Translations under genes and position numbers: made by a program
Shown: positions 1-8,879 of the stretch, one piece after another
How positions within the stretch are numbered: the first letter of the stretch is position 1
Layout: each line of letters opens with the position of its first letter
DNA from: Planctomycetota bacterium
GTDB taxonomy: Bacteria; Planctomycetota; B15-G4
NCBI GenBank assembly: GCA_029259725.1
Contig: JAJDER010000150.1
Coordinates: forward strand, 1 to 38,511
DNA: 38,511 nt
Direction of reading: 5' to 3'
Notes under the pieces: model-generated
What the model saw: only the letters and a program-made list of their open reading frames with translations
Told to the model about the DNA's origin: nothing
The model's database searches: none

Positions 1-1686
1 CAGGTCCCGGATGCTGACGACGCCGCGAGCGATCTCCACGCTCCTCCGGGCCCCTCCGGAGCGCCGCTGCTCCCGAGCCAGGCGGCCCTCGACATCTTCC
101 GCGAGTCCATCTGGTTGCTCGTCGATCCCGACCTGCAGCGCATCGATGGCATGGCGACGATCGAGGCGGATGTCCTCGACCCCATCGCCGAGGCGGTGCT
201 GCACCTGGACGGACACTTCGAAGTCCGCCGCGTCGCCACGTGGACGGGACCTGTGCTCACGGAGGCGGAGCTGGCGCGTGCGCGGGGGGGCTGGCCCTTC
301 ACGCACGTCGACGGACTGCTGCGCATCCCGCTGCTCGAGCCGGGCCAGCCCGGCGAGCGGCTCAACGTGAAGGTGGAGTACGGCGGCAAGCCGCGCGTCG
401 CGCCGAACCCTCCCTGGGACGGCGGCTTCACCTGGGCCACGACCGCGGACGGCCGGCCGTGGATCGCCACGTCGTGTCAGGGCGAGGGCGCGGATCTCTG
501 GTGGCCCTGCAAGGACCACCCCTCCGACAAGCCCGCCGAGCTGGCGCTGTTCATCACCGTGCCGCCGGGGCTGGTCGTCGCCGCCAACGGCACCCTGGAT
601 CGGGTCAGGGAGGTGAAGGACGGCTGGAACGAGTACTCCTGGTTCGTGCACAACCCGATCAGCAACTACGCCGTGGCGCTGAACATCGCGCCCTACGTGG
701 AGCTGCGCGAGGACTACACCAGCGTCGACGGCACCGAGTTCCCGGTGCAGCTCTGGGTGCTGCCCGAGGACGAGGAGGCCGGCCGCGCGTTCATGCCGGA
801 GATCCTCGACCACCTGCGCTTCTTCGAGGAGACGCTGGGTCCGTACCCGTGGCGCTCCGAAAAGTACGGCGTGGCGCAGACGCCGCACCTGGGGATGGAG
901 CACCAGTCGATCATCGCCTACGGCTACGGGTTCCAGCAGAAGCCGCCGGGCTACGACTGGCTGCACCATCACGAGCTGTCGCACGAGTGGTGGGGCAACC
1001 TGGTGACATGCGCGGACTGGAAGGACATGTGGATCCACGAGGGCTTCGGGACCTACATGCAGGCGCTGTACCTGGAGCAGCGCTTCGGAACCGGGGCCTA
1101 CCGCGACGAGATCACCGCGCGCCGGGCCAGCCTCCGCAACCGCCGGGCCGTGGCGCCGCGCGAGACCCGCGACAGCAAGCAGATCTACTTCGACGCCGAC
1201 GGCGGCTTCGACAACGACATCTACGACAAGGGCGCCTGCGTGCTGCACGCCCTGCGCTGGGAGATCGGTGAGGAGGCCTTCTTCGAGAGCCTGCGCCGCT
1301 TCGCCTACCCGACCGAGGCGCACCTCACGGCCACCGACGGGTCGCAGGCGCGGCTGGTGGACACCGACGACTACGTGCAGCTCGTGAGCGAGATCGGCGG
1401 GCGTGACCTGGCCCCGTTCTTCGAGGTGTACCTGCGCCAGCCGGTGCTACCGGCGTTGCAGGTCGAGCGTGACGCCTCCGGGTTGACCCTGTGGTGGGAC
1501 CTGCCCATGAACGCGCCGCTCGAGGTGGCGGTGCCGCTGACCGTGGACGGCGAGACCGTGGTGGTGGAGATGACCGGCGGGCGTGGCCGGGTCGAGCTGG
1601 GCCCGCGGGCCGCGGTGGTCGTGGATCCCGACGGCTGGTTGTTGCGTGCCGAGCCGAGCGCCGCGGAGCTCGACCTGGCGCGTTGA
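1..1686 (+). CDS. M1 family zinc metallopeptidase (aminopeptidase), 5'-truncated
   Basis: The frame is open from the first base, so the start lies outside the window and the TTG at 115 is not the real start. Counting from base 1, the protein shows the gluzincin signature: HELSH at about residues 324-328, then 18 residues, then Glu347 in HEGFGTY. This gives the two His and one Glu zinc ligands and the catalytic Glu325. A GMEH sequence at about 298-301 stands where the family's GAMEN substrate motif is expected. M1 enzymes remove N-terminal residues from peptides. The C-terminal third (about 440-560) looks like the beta-sandwich that follows the catalytic domain. It converges with the LmbE-like gene, leaving a 53-bp gap. 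Family assignment is firm; the exact peptide specificity is unknown. Confidence 0.93.
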   Translation, partial: QVPDADDAASDLHAPPGPSGAPLLPSQAALDIFRESIWLLVDPDLQRIDGMATIEADVLDPIAEAVLHLDGHFEVRRVATWTGPVLTEAELARARGGWPFTHVDGLLRIPLLEPGQPGERLNVKVEYGGKPRVAPNPPWDGGFTWATTADGRPWIATSCQGEGADLWWPCKDHPSDKPAELALFITVPPGLVVAANGTLDRVREVKDGWNEYSWFVHNPISNYAVALNIAPYVELREDYTSVDGTEFPVQLWVLPEDEEAGRAFMPEILDHLRFFEETLGPYPWRSEKYGVAQTPHLGMEHQSIIAYGYGFQQKPPGYDWLHHHELSHEWWGNLVTCADWKDMWIHEGFGTYMQALYLEQRFGTGAYRDEITARRASLRNRRAVAPRETRDSKQIYFDADGGFDNDIYDKGACVLHALRWEIGEEAFFESLRRFAYPTEAHLTATDGSQARLVDTDDYVQLVSEIGGRDLAPFFEVYLRQPVLPALQVERDASGLTLWWDLPMNAPLEVAVPLTVDGETVVVEMTGGRGRVELGPRAAVVVDPDGWLLRAEPSAAELDLAR

Positions 1687-1739
1687 GCGCGAGCCCGCCG
1701 GGGCAGCTCCGGGGGGGGCGTCGGGGTCCCGCGGCGCGC

Positions 1740-2561
1740 TCAGCCCGCGAAGGGCAGCAAGCGCGCGCAGGCCTCGGTGGTGAGCGGCGCGCCGTACTCG
1801 CTGATCTCGAAGACCTCGACGCGTTGCATCTCGATGCCGTCGACGCCGAAGTTGGCCACGATGTCCTCGCGGTGCCGATCAGCCAGGGCCGCGTAGCGCT
1901 CGAGGGTCTGCGCGCGCAGCCAGTCGCGACGCGCGTCGGCGTCGCGGGGTACCTGGTCCTCGATGCACTGGTTGAACGGGAGCCACTGGTAGAACTGCGA
2001 CGCGTGAGCATCGAGCATGGCCACGATGTCGTCGAAGACCTCCGACACGTCCACGAGCAGGTCGGCGCGCAGGGGCGCGGGGCGCTCGAACTCGTCGGCG
2101 AGGTAGGCGACCACCGGCGGCCTGCGCTGCACCGGCAGCTCGGGGAGCAGCGCGGGGACGGTGACCAGGTAGGCCGCGTCGCGCACGGCGTGGGCCAGGG
2201 CGCGGTGGTCGGGGTGGTAGTCGTCGAGGCGGTGAGTGAGGACCAGGTCGGGCCGCCAGCGGCGCAGCTCGGCCAGGACCTGCTCGCGCAGGGCGAGGTC
2301 GGGGACCAGGAAACCGTCGGCGTGGTCCCAGATGGCATGCTCGGCGCCGATGACGGAGGCGGAGGCGGCGGCCTCGGTGGCGCGTCGGGCGGCGAGGGCG
2401 GCGCCGAACTCCGTCGGGTGTCCGGCGTCGCCGTTGGTGGCCGAGACGAAGCGCACGTCGCCACCGGCCCGGGACCAGAGCGAGGCCAGGCCGGCGGCGC
2501 GGTACTCGGCGTCGTCCGGGTGCGCGCCGAGGACGAGCAGACGTGGGGCGGGCGTGGTCAC
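1740..2561 (-). CDS. LmbE/PIG-L family deacetylase
   Basis: The N-terminus carries the family's AHPDDAE zinc-binding motif (about residues 13-19 from the chosen start), and a second motif HPDH lies in the middle. PIG-L/LmbE enzymes are Zn-dependent N-deacetylases acting on N-acetylglucosaminyl conjugates such as mycothiol or bacillithiol precursors, but many members have no known substrate. The length of 273 aa is normal. The frame could start at an ATG at 2582, but a TANNNT hexamer (TAGAGT, minus strand, 2574-2569) lies downstream of it and exactly 7 nt before GTG 2561. GTG 2561 is therefore preferred and the mRNA is probably leaderless. The gene is divergent from the PSCyt operon. Confidence 0.88.
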   Translation of the reverse strand: MTTPAPRLLVLGAHPDDAEYRAAGLASLWSRAGGDVRFVSATNGDAGHPTEFGAALAARRATEAAASASVIGAEHAIWDHADGFLVPDLALREQVLAELRRWRPDLVLTHRLDDYHPDHRALAHAVRDAAYLVTVPALLPELPVQRRPPVVAYLADEFERPAPLRADLLVDVSEVFDDIVAMLDAHASQFYQWLPFNQCIEDQVPRDADARRDWLRAQTLERYAALADRHREDIVANFGVDGIEMQRVEVFEISEYGAPLTTEACARLLPFAG

Positions 2562-2568
2562 CGCCCGC

Positions 2569-2574
2569 ACTCTA
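2569..2574 (-). promoter_or_regulatory. -10-like element of the LmbE-like gene
   Basis: TAGAGT on the minus strand is followed by 7 nt and then GTG at 2561. The same spacing recurs at several other genes here. No convincing -35 box is visible. Confidence 0.4.
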
Positions 2575-2592
2575 CCGCCCACGGGTCCCGGT

Positions 2593-2598
2593 TATCAT
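2593..2598 (+). promoter_or_regulatory. -10-like element upstream of the PSCyt/DUF1501 operon
   Basis: TATCAT is followed by exactly 7 nt and ATG 2606. The predicted transcript would begin at or next to that ATG, which opens an 8-codon ORF coupled to the PSCyt gene. Confidence 0.4.
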
Positions 2599-2605
2599 CG
2601 ATCGC

Positions 2606-2632
2606 ATGTCCGCGGGTCTCCCCAGGTGTTGA
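2606..2632 (+). CDS. possible 8-codon leader ORF (MSAGLPRC)
   Basis: This tiny ORF has an ATG 7 nt behind a TANNNT hexamer. Its TGA (2630-2632) overlaps TTG 2629, in frame with the PSCyt protein, as TTGA. It could act as a leaderless loading site that hands ribosomes to the large gene. It could equally be the true N-terminus of that gene displaced by an indel. No function is claimed for the peptide. Confidence 0.25.
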   Translation: MSAGLPRC

Positions 2633-5600
2633 CGGCGAAGAACCCTGACGGTCCCGGCGAGGGTGCTGCCGGCGGTCCTGCCGGCGGTCCTGCCGGCTGT
2701 GCTGCCGGCCGCCGGGGGCTGCGTTCACCGTGGCGGCTCCTGGCCGGCGCCTGTCTCGCGTTGCTGGCGCCCTGGTGGCCGGCCGGTGCGTCCGCGGCGA
2801 GGCCCGGCGACGACGAGGCCGGCCTGGCGTTCTTCGAGAACGAAGTCCGGCCGCTGCTCGCCGAGCACTGTGTCGCCTGCCACGGGCCGGAGCAGCAGAA
2901 GTCGGCGCTCCGGCTCGACGGCCGGCAGGCCTTCCTGGCCGGCGGCGCGCGCGGCGCCGCGGTGGTGCCCGGTGACGCCGACGGCAGCCTGCTGCTGCAT
3001 GCCGTGAGCTATCTCGATCCCGACCTGCAGATGCCGCCACGCGGACTGCTTTCCGAGACGCAGCGCGCGACGCTCCGCGCGTGGGTCGAGCGCGGGGCGC
3101 CCGCGCCGGATGCGCCCCTGCCGCCGCCGGTCGGCGACGTCTTCGACCTCGAGCAGCGCGCGCGGCACTGGTCGTTCCAACCCGTGACCGATCCGCCGGT
3201 TCCCGCCGTGTCCGACGCCGAGTGGCCGCGTCACCCGCTCGACGCGTTCATCCTGAGTCGCCTGGACGACGCGGAGCTGTCGCCGGCCGCCGACGCGGAC
3301 CGGGCCACGCTCGCGCGACGCCTGTCCTTCGACCTGCGCGGTCTGCCGCCCACGCCCGCCGAGGTCGACGCCTTCCTCGCCGATCCGGCCGACGACGCCA
3401 CGGCGCTCGCGGCCCTGGCCGACCGCTGGCTGGCCTCACCGCGGTTCGGCGAGACCTGGGGGCGACACTGGCTCGATCTGCAGCGCTACGCCGAGAGCAA
3501 GGGGCACGAGTTCGACTTCACCATCGCCAACGCCTGGCAGTACCGCGACTACGTGATCCGCGCGCTGAACGCCGACGTGCCCTTCGACCAGTTCGTGATC
3601 GAGCACGTGGCGGGTGACCTGCTGGCCGAGCCGCGGCGCCATCCCGAGCTGGGTTCCGACGAGTCCGTGCTGGGCACCGGCTCCTGGTTCCTGGGTGAGG
3701 AGGTGCACTCGCCGGTGGACACGCTGCTCGATCAGGCCGACCGCACGGCCAACAAGGTCGACGTGTTCGGCAAGGCGTTCCTCGGGCTCACCGTCGCCTG
3801 CGCCCGCTGCCACGACCACAAGTTCGACGCGATCCGGGCCACCGACTACGCCGCCCTGTCGGGCTTCGTGGTGAGTTCGCGCTACCGGCAGGTGCGGTTC
3901 GAGACCGATCGGGACAACGCGGCCGTGGGTGCTGGGCTCGCGGCCCTGTCGAAGCTGGCCGGACCCGGCGCGACGCGCGAGGTGGCGGCCGCCATGCGCC
4001 GGGCCTTCGGCGTTCCGGGCGGAACCTCCCTGGCGCCCGAACTCGTGGACGCCGATCGTGAGGGGGGCTCGCTCGCGGCGGACCGCCGGCTGTCGTCCTG
4101 GCGCGCCGCGCCCACCACCACGACGCGCTGGCACCCCGACCACGGTGCCTTGCGGCAGGACGGCGTGGCCTTCCTCCAGGGTCGCCCCGGCGACGTGCTG
4201 CTCGGCCCCGCGGATCTCACGGAGGCCGGGGAGGCTCGCGAGAGGGTGATCGGCGTGCTCGATCGACCGGCCGCGGTGGCCGACCCGGTGTGGCGCGTGC
4301 TGCGGCCGGCGCCGGGCACCGAGCCGGATCCGGGCGCCGTCTCCTGGGACCAGCCCGGACGCACGCTGCACACCGAGACCTTCACGCTGGAGACCGGGCG
4401 CGTCTTCGCCCTCGTGCGCGGCGGCGGTCACGTGTACGTGGCCGTGGACGGACACCGCATGATCCACGGTCCGCTGCACGGGGCCCACGCGCGGACGTTC
4501 GAGCCTGCGGAGGACGGGGGCTGGCACTGGGTCGAGGTCGACTTGACCAACGACCTCGGACATCGCGCCCATGTCGAGTTCACGCCAGGAGCCGACGGGG
4601 TGCTGGCCGTGGCCGAGGTCGTCGAGGCCGCCGAGGCCCCGCCGTCGACGGGCGAGCCGCGGACGGCCTGGACGGACCGCCTCGCCGCTATCGCAGCCGT
4701 CGGGGCCGGTCCGGGTGCCGACGTCGGCGTCCCGGCGGTGGTCTCCCACGAGATCGCCGCGGTGTCGGTGCGTGTGGCGGCCGGCCCCGCCGACGAAGTC
4801 GACGCCATCGACGCCTGGGTGCTCGATGTGTGGGCGCGCTCCTCGGACGCGCCGGCGCAGGGGGGCGCGCAGACGGCCGGGCTGTTGCTCGAGCGGAAGG
4901 CCCTCGCCGCGCGTATCCGCCCCGAGTCGCACACGGCGCCGGCGCTCATGGACGGCAGCGGCATCGACGAGTTCCTCTTCGTGCGCGGCAACACGGCCAC
5001 GCCCGGGGCGCCGACCCCGCGTCGATTCCTCGAAGCGCTCGGCGGCCATGCGGGACGCTGGGACGCCCGTGGCTCCGGGCGGCTGGAGCTGGCGCGCCGC
5101 CTCGTGGACCCGGCCAACCCGCTCACCGCCCGGGTCTTCGTCAATCGCGTCTGGCACCACCTGTTCGGGCGCGGACTGGTGCCGACGGTCGACGACTTCG
5201 GCCACATGGGCGAGGCGCCCAGCCACCCGGCGTTGCTCGATCACCTCGCGGTCCGGTTCATGCGCGAGGGCTGGTCGGTCAAGCGGTTGCTGCGGGAACT
5301 CGTCACCTCGCGCACGTACTCCCTGGACAGCGAGGCCTCGCCGCGCGCGGTGGAGATCGACCCGACCAACGTGCTGCTCCAGCACCACTCCGTGAGGCGA
5401 CTCCCTGCCGAGGCCGTGCGCGACGCGGTGCTCGCCGTCTCGGGAACGCTGGACACGACGGTCGGCGGGCCGCCCGTGCCGCTGCACCTGTCGGAGTTCC
5501 AGCAGGGGCGCGGTCGCCCGCCGAGCGGATCGCTGGACGGGGAGGGCCGTCGCACGGTCTACCTGTCGGTGCGGCGGAACTTCCTCTCGGCGCTGCTGCT

Positions 5601-6015
5601 CGTGCACGACTTCCCGATCCCGTTCACCGCGATGGGGCGGCGCGCCCGGTCGAACGTGCCGGCGCAGGCGCTGGCCCTGCTCAACGATCCGTTCGTCGTG
5701 CAGGAGTCGCGCCGCTGGGCCGAGCGCTTGCTGGCCGAGGGGCCGGCGGGCACCGACGCGCGCCTCGAGTGGCTCTACCGCGAGGCCTTCGCGCGCGGGC
5801 CGAGCGCGGCCGAGCGGGCGGCGGCGCGGACCTTCGTCGCGGACGTCGCGCCGGAGGACGTCGCGCCGGGTGCCGTCGCGCCGGGTGCCGTCGCGCCGGG
5901 TGCCGTCGCGCCGGGTGCCGTCGCGCCTGAGGGCGTCGCGCCGGGTGACATCGAGGCGTGGGCCGATCTGTGCCACGTGCTCCTCAACGTCAAGGAGTTC
6001 GTCTTCCTGCGATGA
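2629..6015 (+). CDS. PSCyt1/DUF1549/DUF1553 (PSD1) planctomycete cytochrome-type protein
   Basis: This is a large secreted protein of about 1128 aa. A hydrophobic segment at about residues 37-57 acts as a signal or anchor. A c-type heme motif CVACH (residues 81-85) follows, in the PSCyt1 context. Next come DUF1549 (PSCyt2), with a second CxxCH-type site in TVACARCHDHKFD, a beta-rich central insert, and C-terminal DUF1553 (PSD1) with typical segments such as NRVWHHLFGRGLV and RRNFLSALLLVHDFP. In Planctomycetota these proteins are almost always paired with a DUF1501 protein, as here; their biochemical role is still unresolved. The start is uncertain: TTG 2629 overlaps the leader stop, and GTG 2626 is the alternative. 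Tandem repeats sit near both ends. The stop overlaps the next ATG as ATGA. Confidence 0.9.
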   Translation: MTAKNPDGPGEGAAGGPAGGPAGCAAGRRGLRSPWRLLAGACLALLAPWWPAGASAARPGDDEAGLAFFENEVRPLLAEHCVACHGPEQQKSALRLDGRQAFLAGGARGAAVVPGDADGSLLLHAVSYLDPDLQMPPRGLLSETQRATLRAWVERGAPAPDAPLPPPVGDVFDLEQRARHWSFQPVTDPPVPAVSDAEWPRHPLDAFILSRLDDAELSPAADADRATLARRLSFDLRGLPPTPAEVDAFLADPADDATALAALADRWLASPRFGETWGRHWLDLQRYAESKGHEFDFTIANAWQYRDYVIRALNADVPFDQFVIEHVAGDLLAEPRRHPELGSDESVLGTGSWFLGEEVHSPVDTLLDQADRTANKVDVFGKAFLGLTVACARCHDHKFDAIRATDYAALSGFVVSSRYRQVRFETDRDNAAVGAGLAALSKLAGPGATREVAAAMRRAFGVPGGTSLAPELVDADREGGSLAADRRLSSWRAAPTTTTRWHPDHGALRQDGVAFLQGRPGDVLLGPADLTEAGEARERVIGVLDRPAAVADPVWRVLRPAPGTEPDPGAVSWDQPGRTLHTETFTLETGRVFALVRGGGHVYVAVDGHRMIHGPLHGAHARTFEPAEDGGWHWVEVDLTNDLGHRAHVEFTPGADGVLAVAEVVEAAEAPPSTGEPRTAWTDRLAAIAAVGAGPGADVGVPAVVSHEIAAVSVRVAAGPADEVDAIDAWVLDVWARSSDAPAQGGAQTAGLLLERKALAARIRPESHTAPALMDGSGIDEFLFVRGNTATPGAPTPRRFLEALGGHAGRWDARGSGRLELARRLVDPANPLTARVFVNRVWHHLFGRGLVPTVDDFGHMGEAPSHPALLDHLAVRFMREGWSVKRLLRELVTSRTYSLDSEASPRAVEIDPTNVLLQHHSVRRLPAEAVRDAVLAVSGTLDTTVGGPPVPLHLSEFQQGRGRPPSGSLDGEGRRTVYLSVRRNFLSALLLVHDFPIPFTAMGRRARSNVPAQALALLNDPFVVQESRRWAERLLAEGPAGTDARLEWLYREAFARGPSAAERAAARTFVADVAPEDVAPGAVAPGAVAPGAVAPGAVAPEGVAPGDIEAWADLCHVLLNVKEFVFLR
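2667..2714 (+). repeat. four 12-bp tandem units in the PSCyt N-terminus
   Basis: The unit TGCCGGCGGTCC occurs twice perfectly, then twice with changes. It encodes a Gly/Pro/Ala-rich stretch just before the signal-anchor segment, which may explain the long N-terminus. Confidence 0.7.
5845..5949 (+). repeat. seven 15-bp tandem units encoding VAPGA-type pentapeptides
   Basis: The unit GTCGCGCCGGGTGCC is perfect in copies 2-5 (5860-5919); copies 1, 6 and 7 vary in the last six bases. The protein reads VAPED, four VAPGA, VAPEG, VAPGD. It lies inside the C-terminal DUF1553 region, about 20 codons before the stop. The four identical copies suggest recent slippage, always in frame. Confidence 0.92.
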
Positions 6016-7490
6016 GCGGACACGGACGACATCTCACCGGGCACCTCGGCTGCGCGCGTCCGTCGCGACGTGAGCTGCTGCTGTCCGGGGCGCACGGCTT
6101 CGCGGCCCTCGCGGCGACGGCGCTGTTCGGCGCGCCGGCGCGGGGCGGGGCGTCGGCGGCCGGGGCGCCGGGTGCCGCGGCCTTCGCCGCCGCGTCCGGG
6201 GACCGTCCGCTGCCGGTGCCGCACCACGTGCCGCGCGCGCGCAACGTGATCTTCCTGTACATGGACGGGGCGCCTTCGCAGGTCGACACCTTCGATCCCA
6301 AGCCACGGCTGGCGCGGGAGCACGGGCAGCCGATCGGCATGGCCATCCCGCGCACGCAGTTCGACGACGTGGGCACCGTGCTGCAGAGTCCCTGGGCCTT
6401 CAAGCCGCATGGCGAGTGCGGTCTCCCGGTCTCGGCGCTGTTCCCGCACGTCGGCGGCTGCGCGGACGAACTCTGCGTCGTGCGCTCGATGACCAGCCGC
6501 TTCCCCGAGCACACCTCGGCCAACTACTTCCTGCACACCGGTTCGGGGTTGCAGGGCCGACCCAGCATGGGCAGCTGGATCAGCTACGGCCTGGGCACCG
6601 AGAGCGACGACCTGCCGGGCTTCGTCGTGCTCGACGGCGGCCTGATCCCGCCCGGCGGCCTCGACAACTTCAACAGCGGCTTCCTGCCGGCCACGTTCCA
6701 GGGTTCGATCTTCAAGGCCGGTGACGAGCCGGTCGCCAACCTCGCGCCGGCGCACGGGGATCTGGGGCGGCAGCGCCGCAAGCTCGACCTGCTCGCCGCC
6801 CTCGATGCCGAGGTGTCGGCGGCGACGGGGCATATCGATCCGGTGGAGTCGGCCATCCGCAACTACGAGCTGGCCTTCCGCATGCAGGCGGCGGTGCCGG
6901 CCCTGATGGACCTGTCGGGCGAGACGGCGACCACGCGGCGGCTCTACGGCCTGGATCACGAGTACGGGCACACGCGCACCTACGGCACGTTGTGCCTGCT
7001 CGCGAGGCGACTGGTCGAGCGCGGCGTGCGTTTCATCGAACTGACCTGCCCCCACGTCGGGCACGACCGTTGGGACCAGCACCAGAACCTGAAGGCCGGG
7101 CACGAGGACAACGCGCGCGCGGTGGACCAACCCATCGCGGGGCTGCTCAAGGACCTGCGCTCGCGCGGCTTGCTGGACGAGACGCTCGTGATCTGGGCCG
7201 GCGAGTTCGGGCGCACGCCCATGGCCCAGGGCACCGACGGCCGCGACCACAACCCGCACGGCTTCACGATCTGGATGGCCGGCGGCGGCACGCGGGCCGG
7301 TTGCGTCCACGGTGCCACCGACGACTACGGGTACTTCGCCGTGCAGGACAAGCTCGAGGTCCACGACCTGCACGCGACGATGCTGCATCTGCTGGGCATG
7401 GACCACACGCGCATGACGATGCGCTTCGGCGGGCGTGACATGCGCCTGACCGACGTGCACGGTCACGTCGTCGAGGCCCTGCTGGCCTGA
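6012..7490 (+). CDS. DUF1501 domain protein
   Basis: This 492-aa protein has a twin-arginine-type leader (SRRELLLSGAHGFAALAATALFG, about residues 18-40) and the sulfatase-like DUF1501 fold. Visible motifs include VIFLYMDGAPSQVDTFDPKP near the N-terminus, GRPSMGSWISYGLG and TSANYFLHTGSG in the middle, and IWAGEFGRTPMAQGTDGRDHNP near the C-terminus. DUF1501 proteins resemble the alkaline phosphatase/arylsulfatase superfamily, but their substrate is unknown. The ATG overlaps the PSCyt stop as ATGA, so the two are translationally coupled. The reading frame extends upstream, but the coupled ATG is the natural start. Confidence 0.93.
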   Translation: MSGHGRHLTGHLGCARPSRRELLLSGAHGFAALAATALFGAPARGGASAAGAPGAAAFAAASGDRPLPVPHHVPRARNVIFLYMDGAPSQVDTFDPKPRLAREHGQPIGMAIPRTQFDDVGTVLQSPWAFKPHGECGLPVSALFPHVGGCADELCVVRSMTSRFPEHTSANYFLHTGSGLQGRPSMGSWISYGLGTESDDLPGFVVLDGGLIPPGGLDNFNSGFLPATFQGSIFKAGDEPVANLAPAHGDLGRQRRKLDLLAALDAEVSAATGHIDPVESAIRNYELAFRMQAAVPALMDLSGETATTRRLYGLDHEYGHTRTYGTLCLLARRLVERGVRFIELTCPHVGHDRWDQHQNLKAGHEDNARAVDQPIAGLLKDLRSRGLLDETLVIWAGEFGRTPMAQGTDGRDHNPHGFTIWMAGGGTRAGCVHGATDDYGYFAVQDKLEVHDLHATMLHLLGMDHTRMTMRFGGRDMRLTDVHGHVVEALLA

Positions 7491-7491
7491 C

Positions 7492-7543
7492 GCGGTGGGT
7501 GATGGCGGTGGGTGACGGCGGCGGGTGACGGCGGCGGGTGACG
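7492..7543 (+). repeat. four 13-bp tandem units, intergenic
   Basis: Four units of the type GCGGYGGGTGAYG run directly after the DUF1501 stop, with a degenerate fifth following. Because 13 is not a multiple of 3 and the site is non-coding, slippage here would be silent. Confidence 0.75.
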
Positions 7544-7609
7544 GCGCGGGACGACGAACGGCGCGGGGTCGCGGCCTCGGGGTCTTGGCACGGGCGCTCC
7601 TGATCGGGC

Positions 7610-8425
7610 ATGGTGCGCGACGTGAAGGCCGCCAAGACCACCCTCGACCCTTCGATCCGGATCACGGTGTGCGACACCGCCGAGGGGGCGCAGGCCCTGG
7701 TCGCCGACCGGATCGCCGCGACTCTCGTCAGCGGCGGGGTCACCGGGCACGGCGCGGTGCTGGGCCTGGCCACGGGGCGCACGCCGCGGGGCGTCTACGC
7801 CGAGTTGGTCCGCCGGTACGAGCGGCGCGAGCTCTCCTTCGGCGAGGCGTGGGCCTTCAACCTGGACGAGTACTGGCCCCTGCCCCCCGAGCATCCGGCG
7901 AGTTTCACGGCGGCCATGCGACGGGATCTGGTCGACCGTGTCGACCTGGACCCGGAGCACTGGTGGATCCCCGACGGGGGCTGTCCGGAGGACCGGCTGG
8001 CCGAGCACGCCCGTGAGTTCGAGGCGCGCGTCGTCGCGACGGGAGGGCTCGACCTGCAGTTGCTCGGCATCGGGCGCAACGGGCACGTGGCCTTCAACGA
8101 GCCCGGCTCGCCGGCCGACGGGAGGACCCGCAAGGTGGAGTTGCAGGCGGAGACGCTCGAGGATGCGGCGGCGGCGTTCGGCGGGGTGGAGTGGGTGCCG
8201 CGGTCGGCGATCACGATGGGGCTGGGCACGATCGCCAGGGCGCGTCGGTTGCTGCTCGTGGCACTCGGAAGCCACAAGGCCGGCATCGTCGGGCGCGCGC
8301 TGGCCGGGTCGGCGACACCGGACGTGCCGGCCAGCCTGTTGCGGGGGCATCCGGGGTTGGAGGTGATCCTCGATCGTGCCGCCGCGGCCGAGTTGCCCGC
8401 CCAGGAGGGAGCCCTTCCCGCATGA
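7610..8425 (+). CDS. nagB: glucosamine-6-phosphate deaminase
   Basis: NagB converts glucosamine-6-phosphate to fructose-6-phosphate and ammonia, the last committed step of amino-sugar catabolism. The 271-aa length is normal. Family motifs are present: GLATGRTPRGVY for the phosphate-binding loop, FNLDEYWPL with the catalytic Asp at about residue 86, and GIGRNGHVAFNEPGS containing the active-site His and Glu. ATG 7610 is the chosen start; there is no clear ribosome binding site. The downstream thioesterase gene overlaps it by ATGA. No nagA or transporter lies beside it. Related 6-phosphogluconolactonases lack the complete GRNGHVAFNEPGS pattern, so NagB is preferred. Confidence 0.9.
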   Translation: MVRDVKAAKTTLDPSIRITVCDTAEGAQALVADRIAATLVSGGVTGHGAVLGLATGRTPRGVYAELVRRYERRELSFGEAWAFNLDEYWPLPPEHPASFTAAMRRDLVDRVDLDPEHWWIPDGGCPEDRLAEHAREFEARVVATGGLDLQLLGIGRNGHVAFNEPGSPADGRTRKVELQAETLEDAAAAFGGVEWVPRSAITMGLGTIARARRLLLVALGSHKAGIVGRALAGSATPDVPASLLRGHPGLEVILDRAAAAELPAQEGALPA

Positions 8426-8838
8426 GCACTCCCGGCTTCATCCCGAACTTCGAGGACGTGCCCTACAACCGCTTCCTCGGCGTGGAGCCCGGCCCCTGCG
8501 ACGAGCACGCCGCCGAGCTGCGCCTGGCGCCGCGAGAGGACTTCCGGCAGGAGGTCGGCATCGTCCACGGCGGCGTGATCGCGGGGCTCGCGGACAGCGC
8601 CTGCGTGTACGCGCTGCGCCAGACCGTGGAGGACGGCTCCGAGACGTTCACCTCGATCGAGTTCAAGCTCAACTTCCTGCGCGCCGCGCGCGTCGAGGGC
8701 GGGGTGTTGATCGCGCGCGCGAGGATCCTGCGGCGCGGGCGCAAGGTGGCCGTGTGCAGCGCCGACGTGTCACAGGACGGCCGGGACCTGGCCACCGGGC
8801 TCTTCACCTACATGTTCGTGCCGGTGTCCGCCGACTGA
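8422..8838 (+). CDS. PaaI-type hotdog-fold thioesterase
   Basis: This 138-aa single-domain hotdog protein carries the PaaI/YdiI-type signature VHGGVIAGLADSA (about residues 51-63), followed by the strands EFKLNFLRAARV and VCSADVSQDGRDLATG. Family members hydrolyse acyl-CoA thioesters, often aromatic or medium-chain; the substrate here cannot be read. A strong Shine-Dalgarno sequence (GGAGGGA, about 8403-8409) precedes ATG 8422, which overlaps the nagB stop as ATGA. It therefore has both its own ribosome site and coupling. Confidence 0.87.
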   Translation: MSTPGFIPNFEDVPYNRFLGVEPGPCDEHAAELRLAPREDFRQEVGIVHGGVIAGLADSACVYALRQTVEDGSETFTSIEFKLNFLRAARVEGGVLIARARILRRGRKVAVCSADVSQDGRDLATGLFTYMFVPVSAD

Positions 8839-8843
8839 CGGCC

Positions 8844-8857
8844 GCCCGGCGCCGGGC
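8844..8857. terminator. GC palindrome between convergent genes
   Basis: A perfect 14-bp palindrome, GCCCGGCGCCGGGC, sits between the convergent thioesterase and prmA stops. It has no T-tract, so intrinsic termination is only a possibility. Confidence 0.3.
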
Positions 8858-8879
8858 AGCTCCGCAACGCGCCAAGCAG

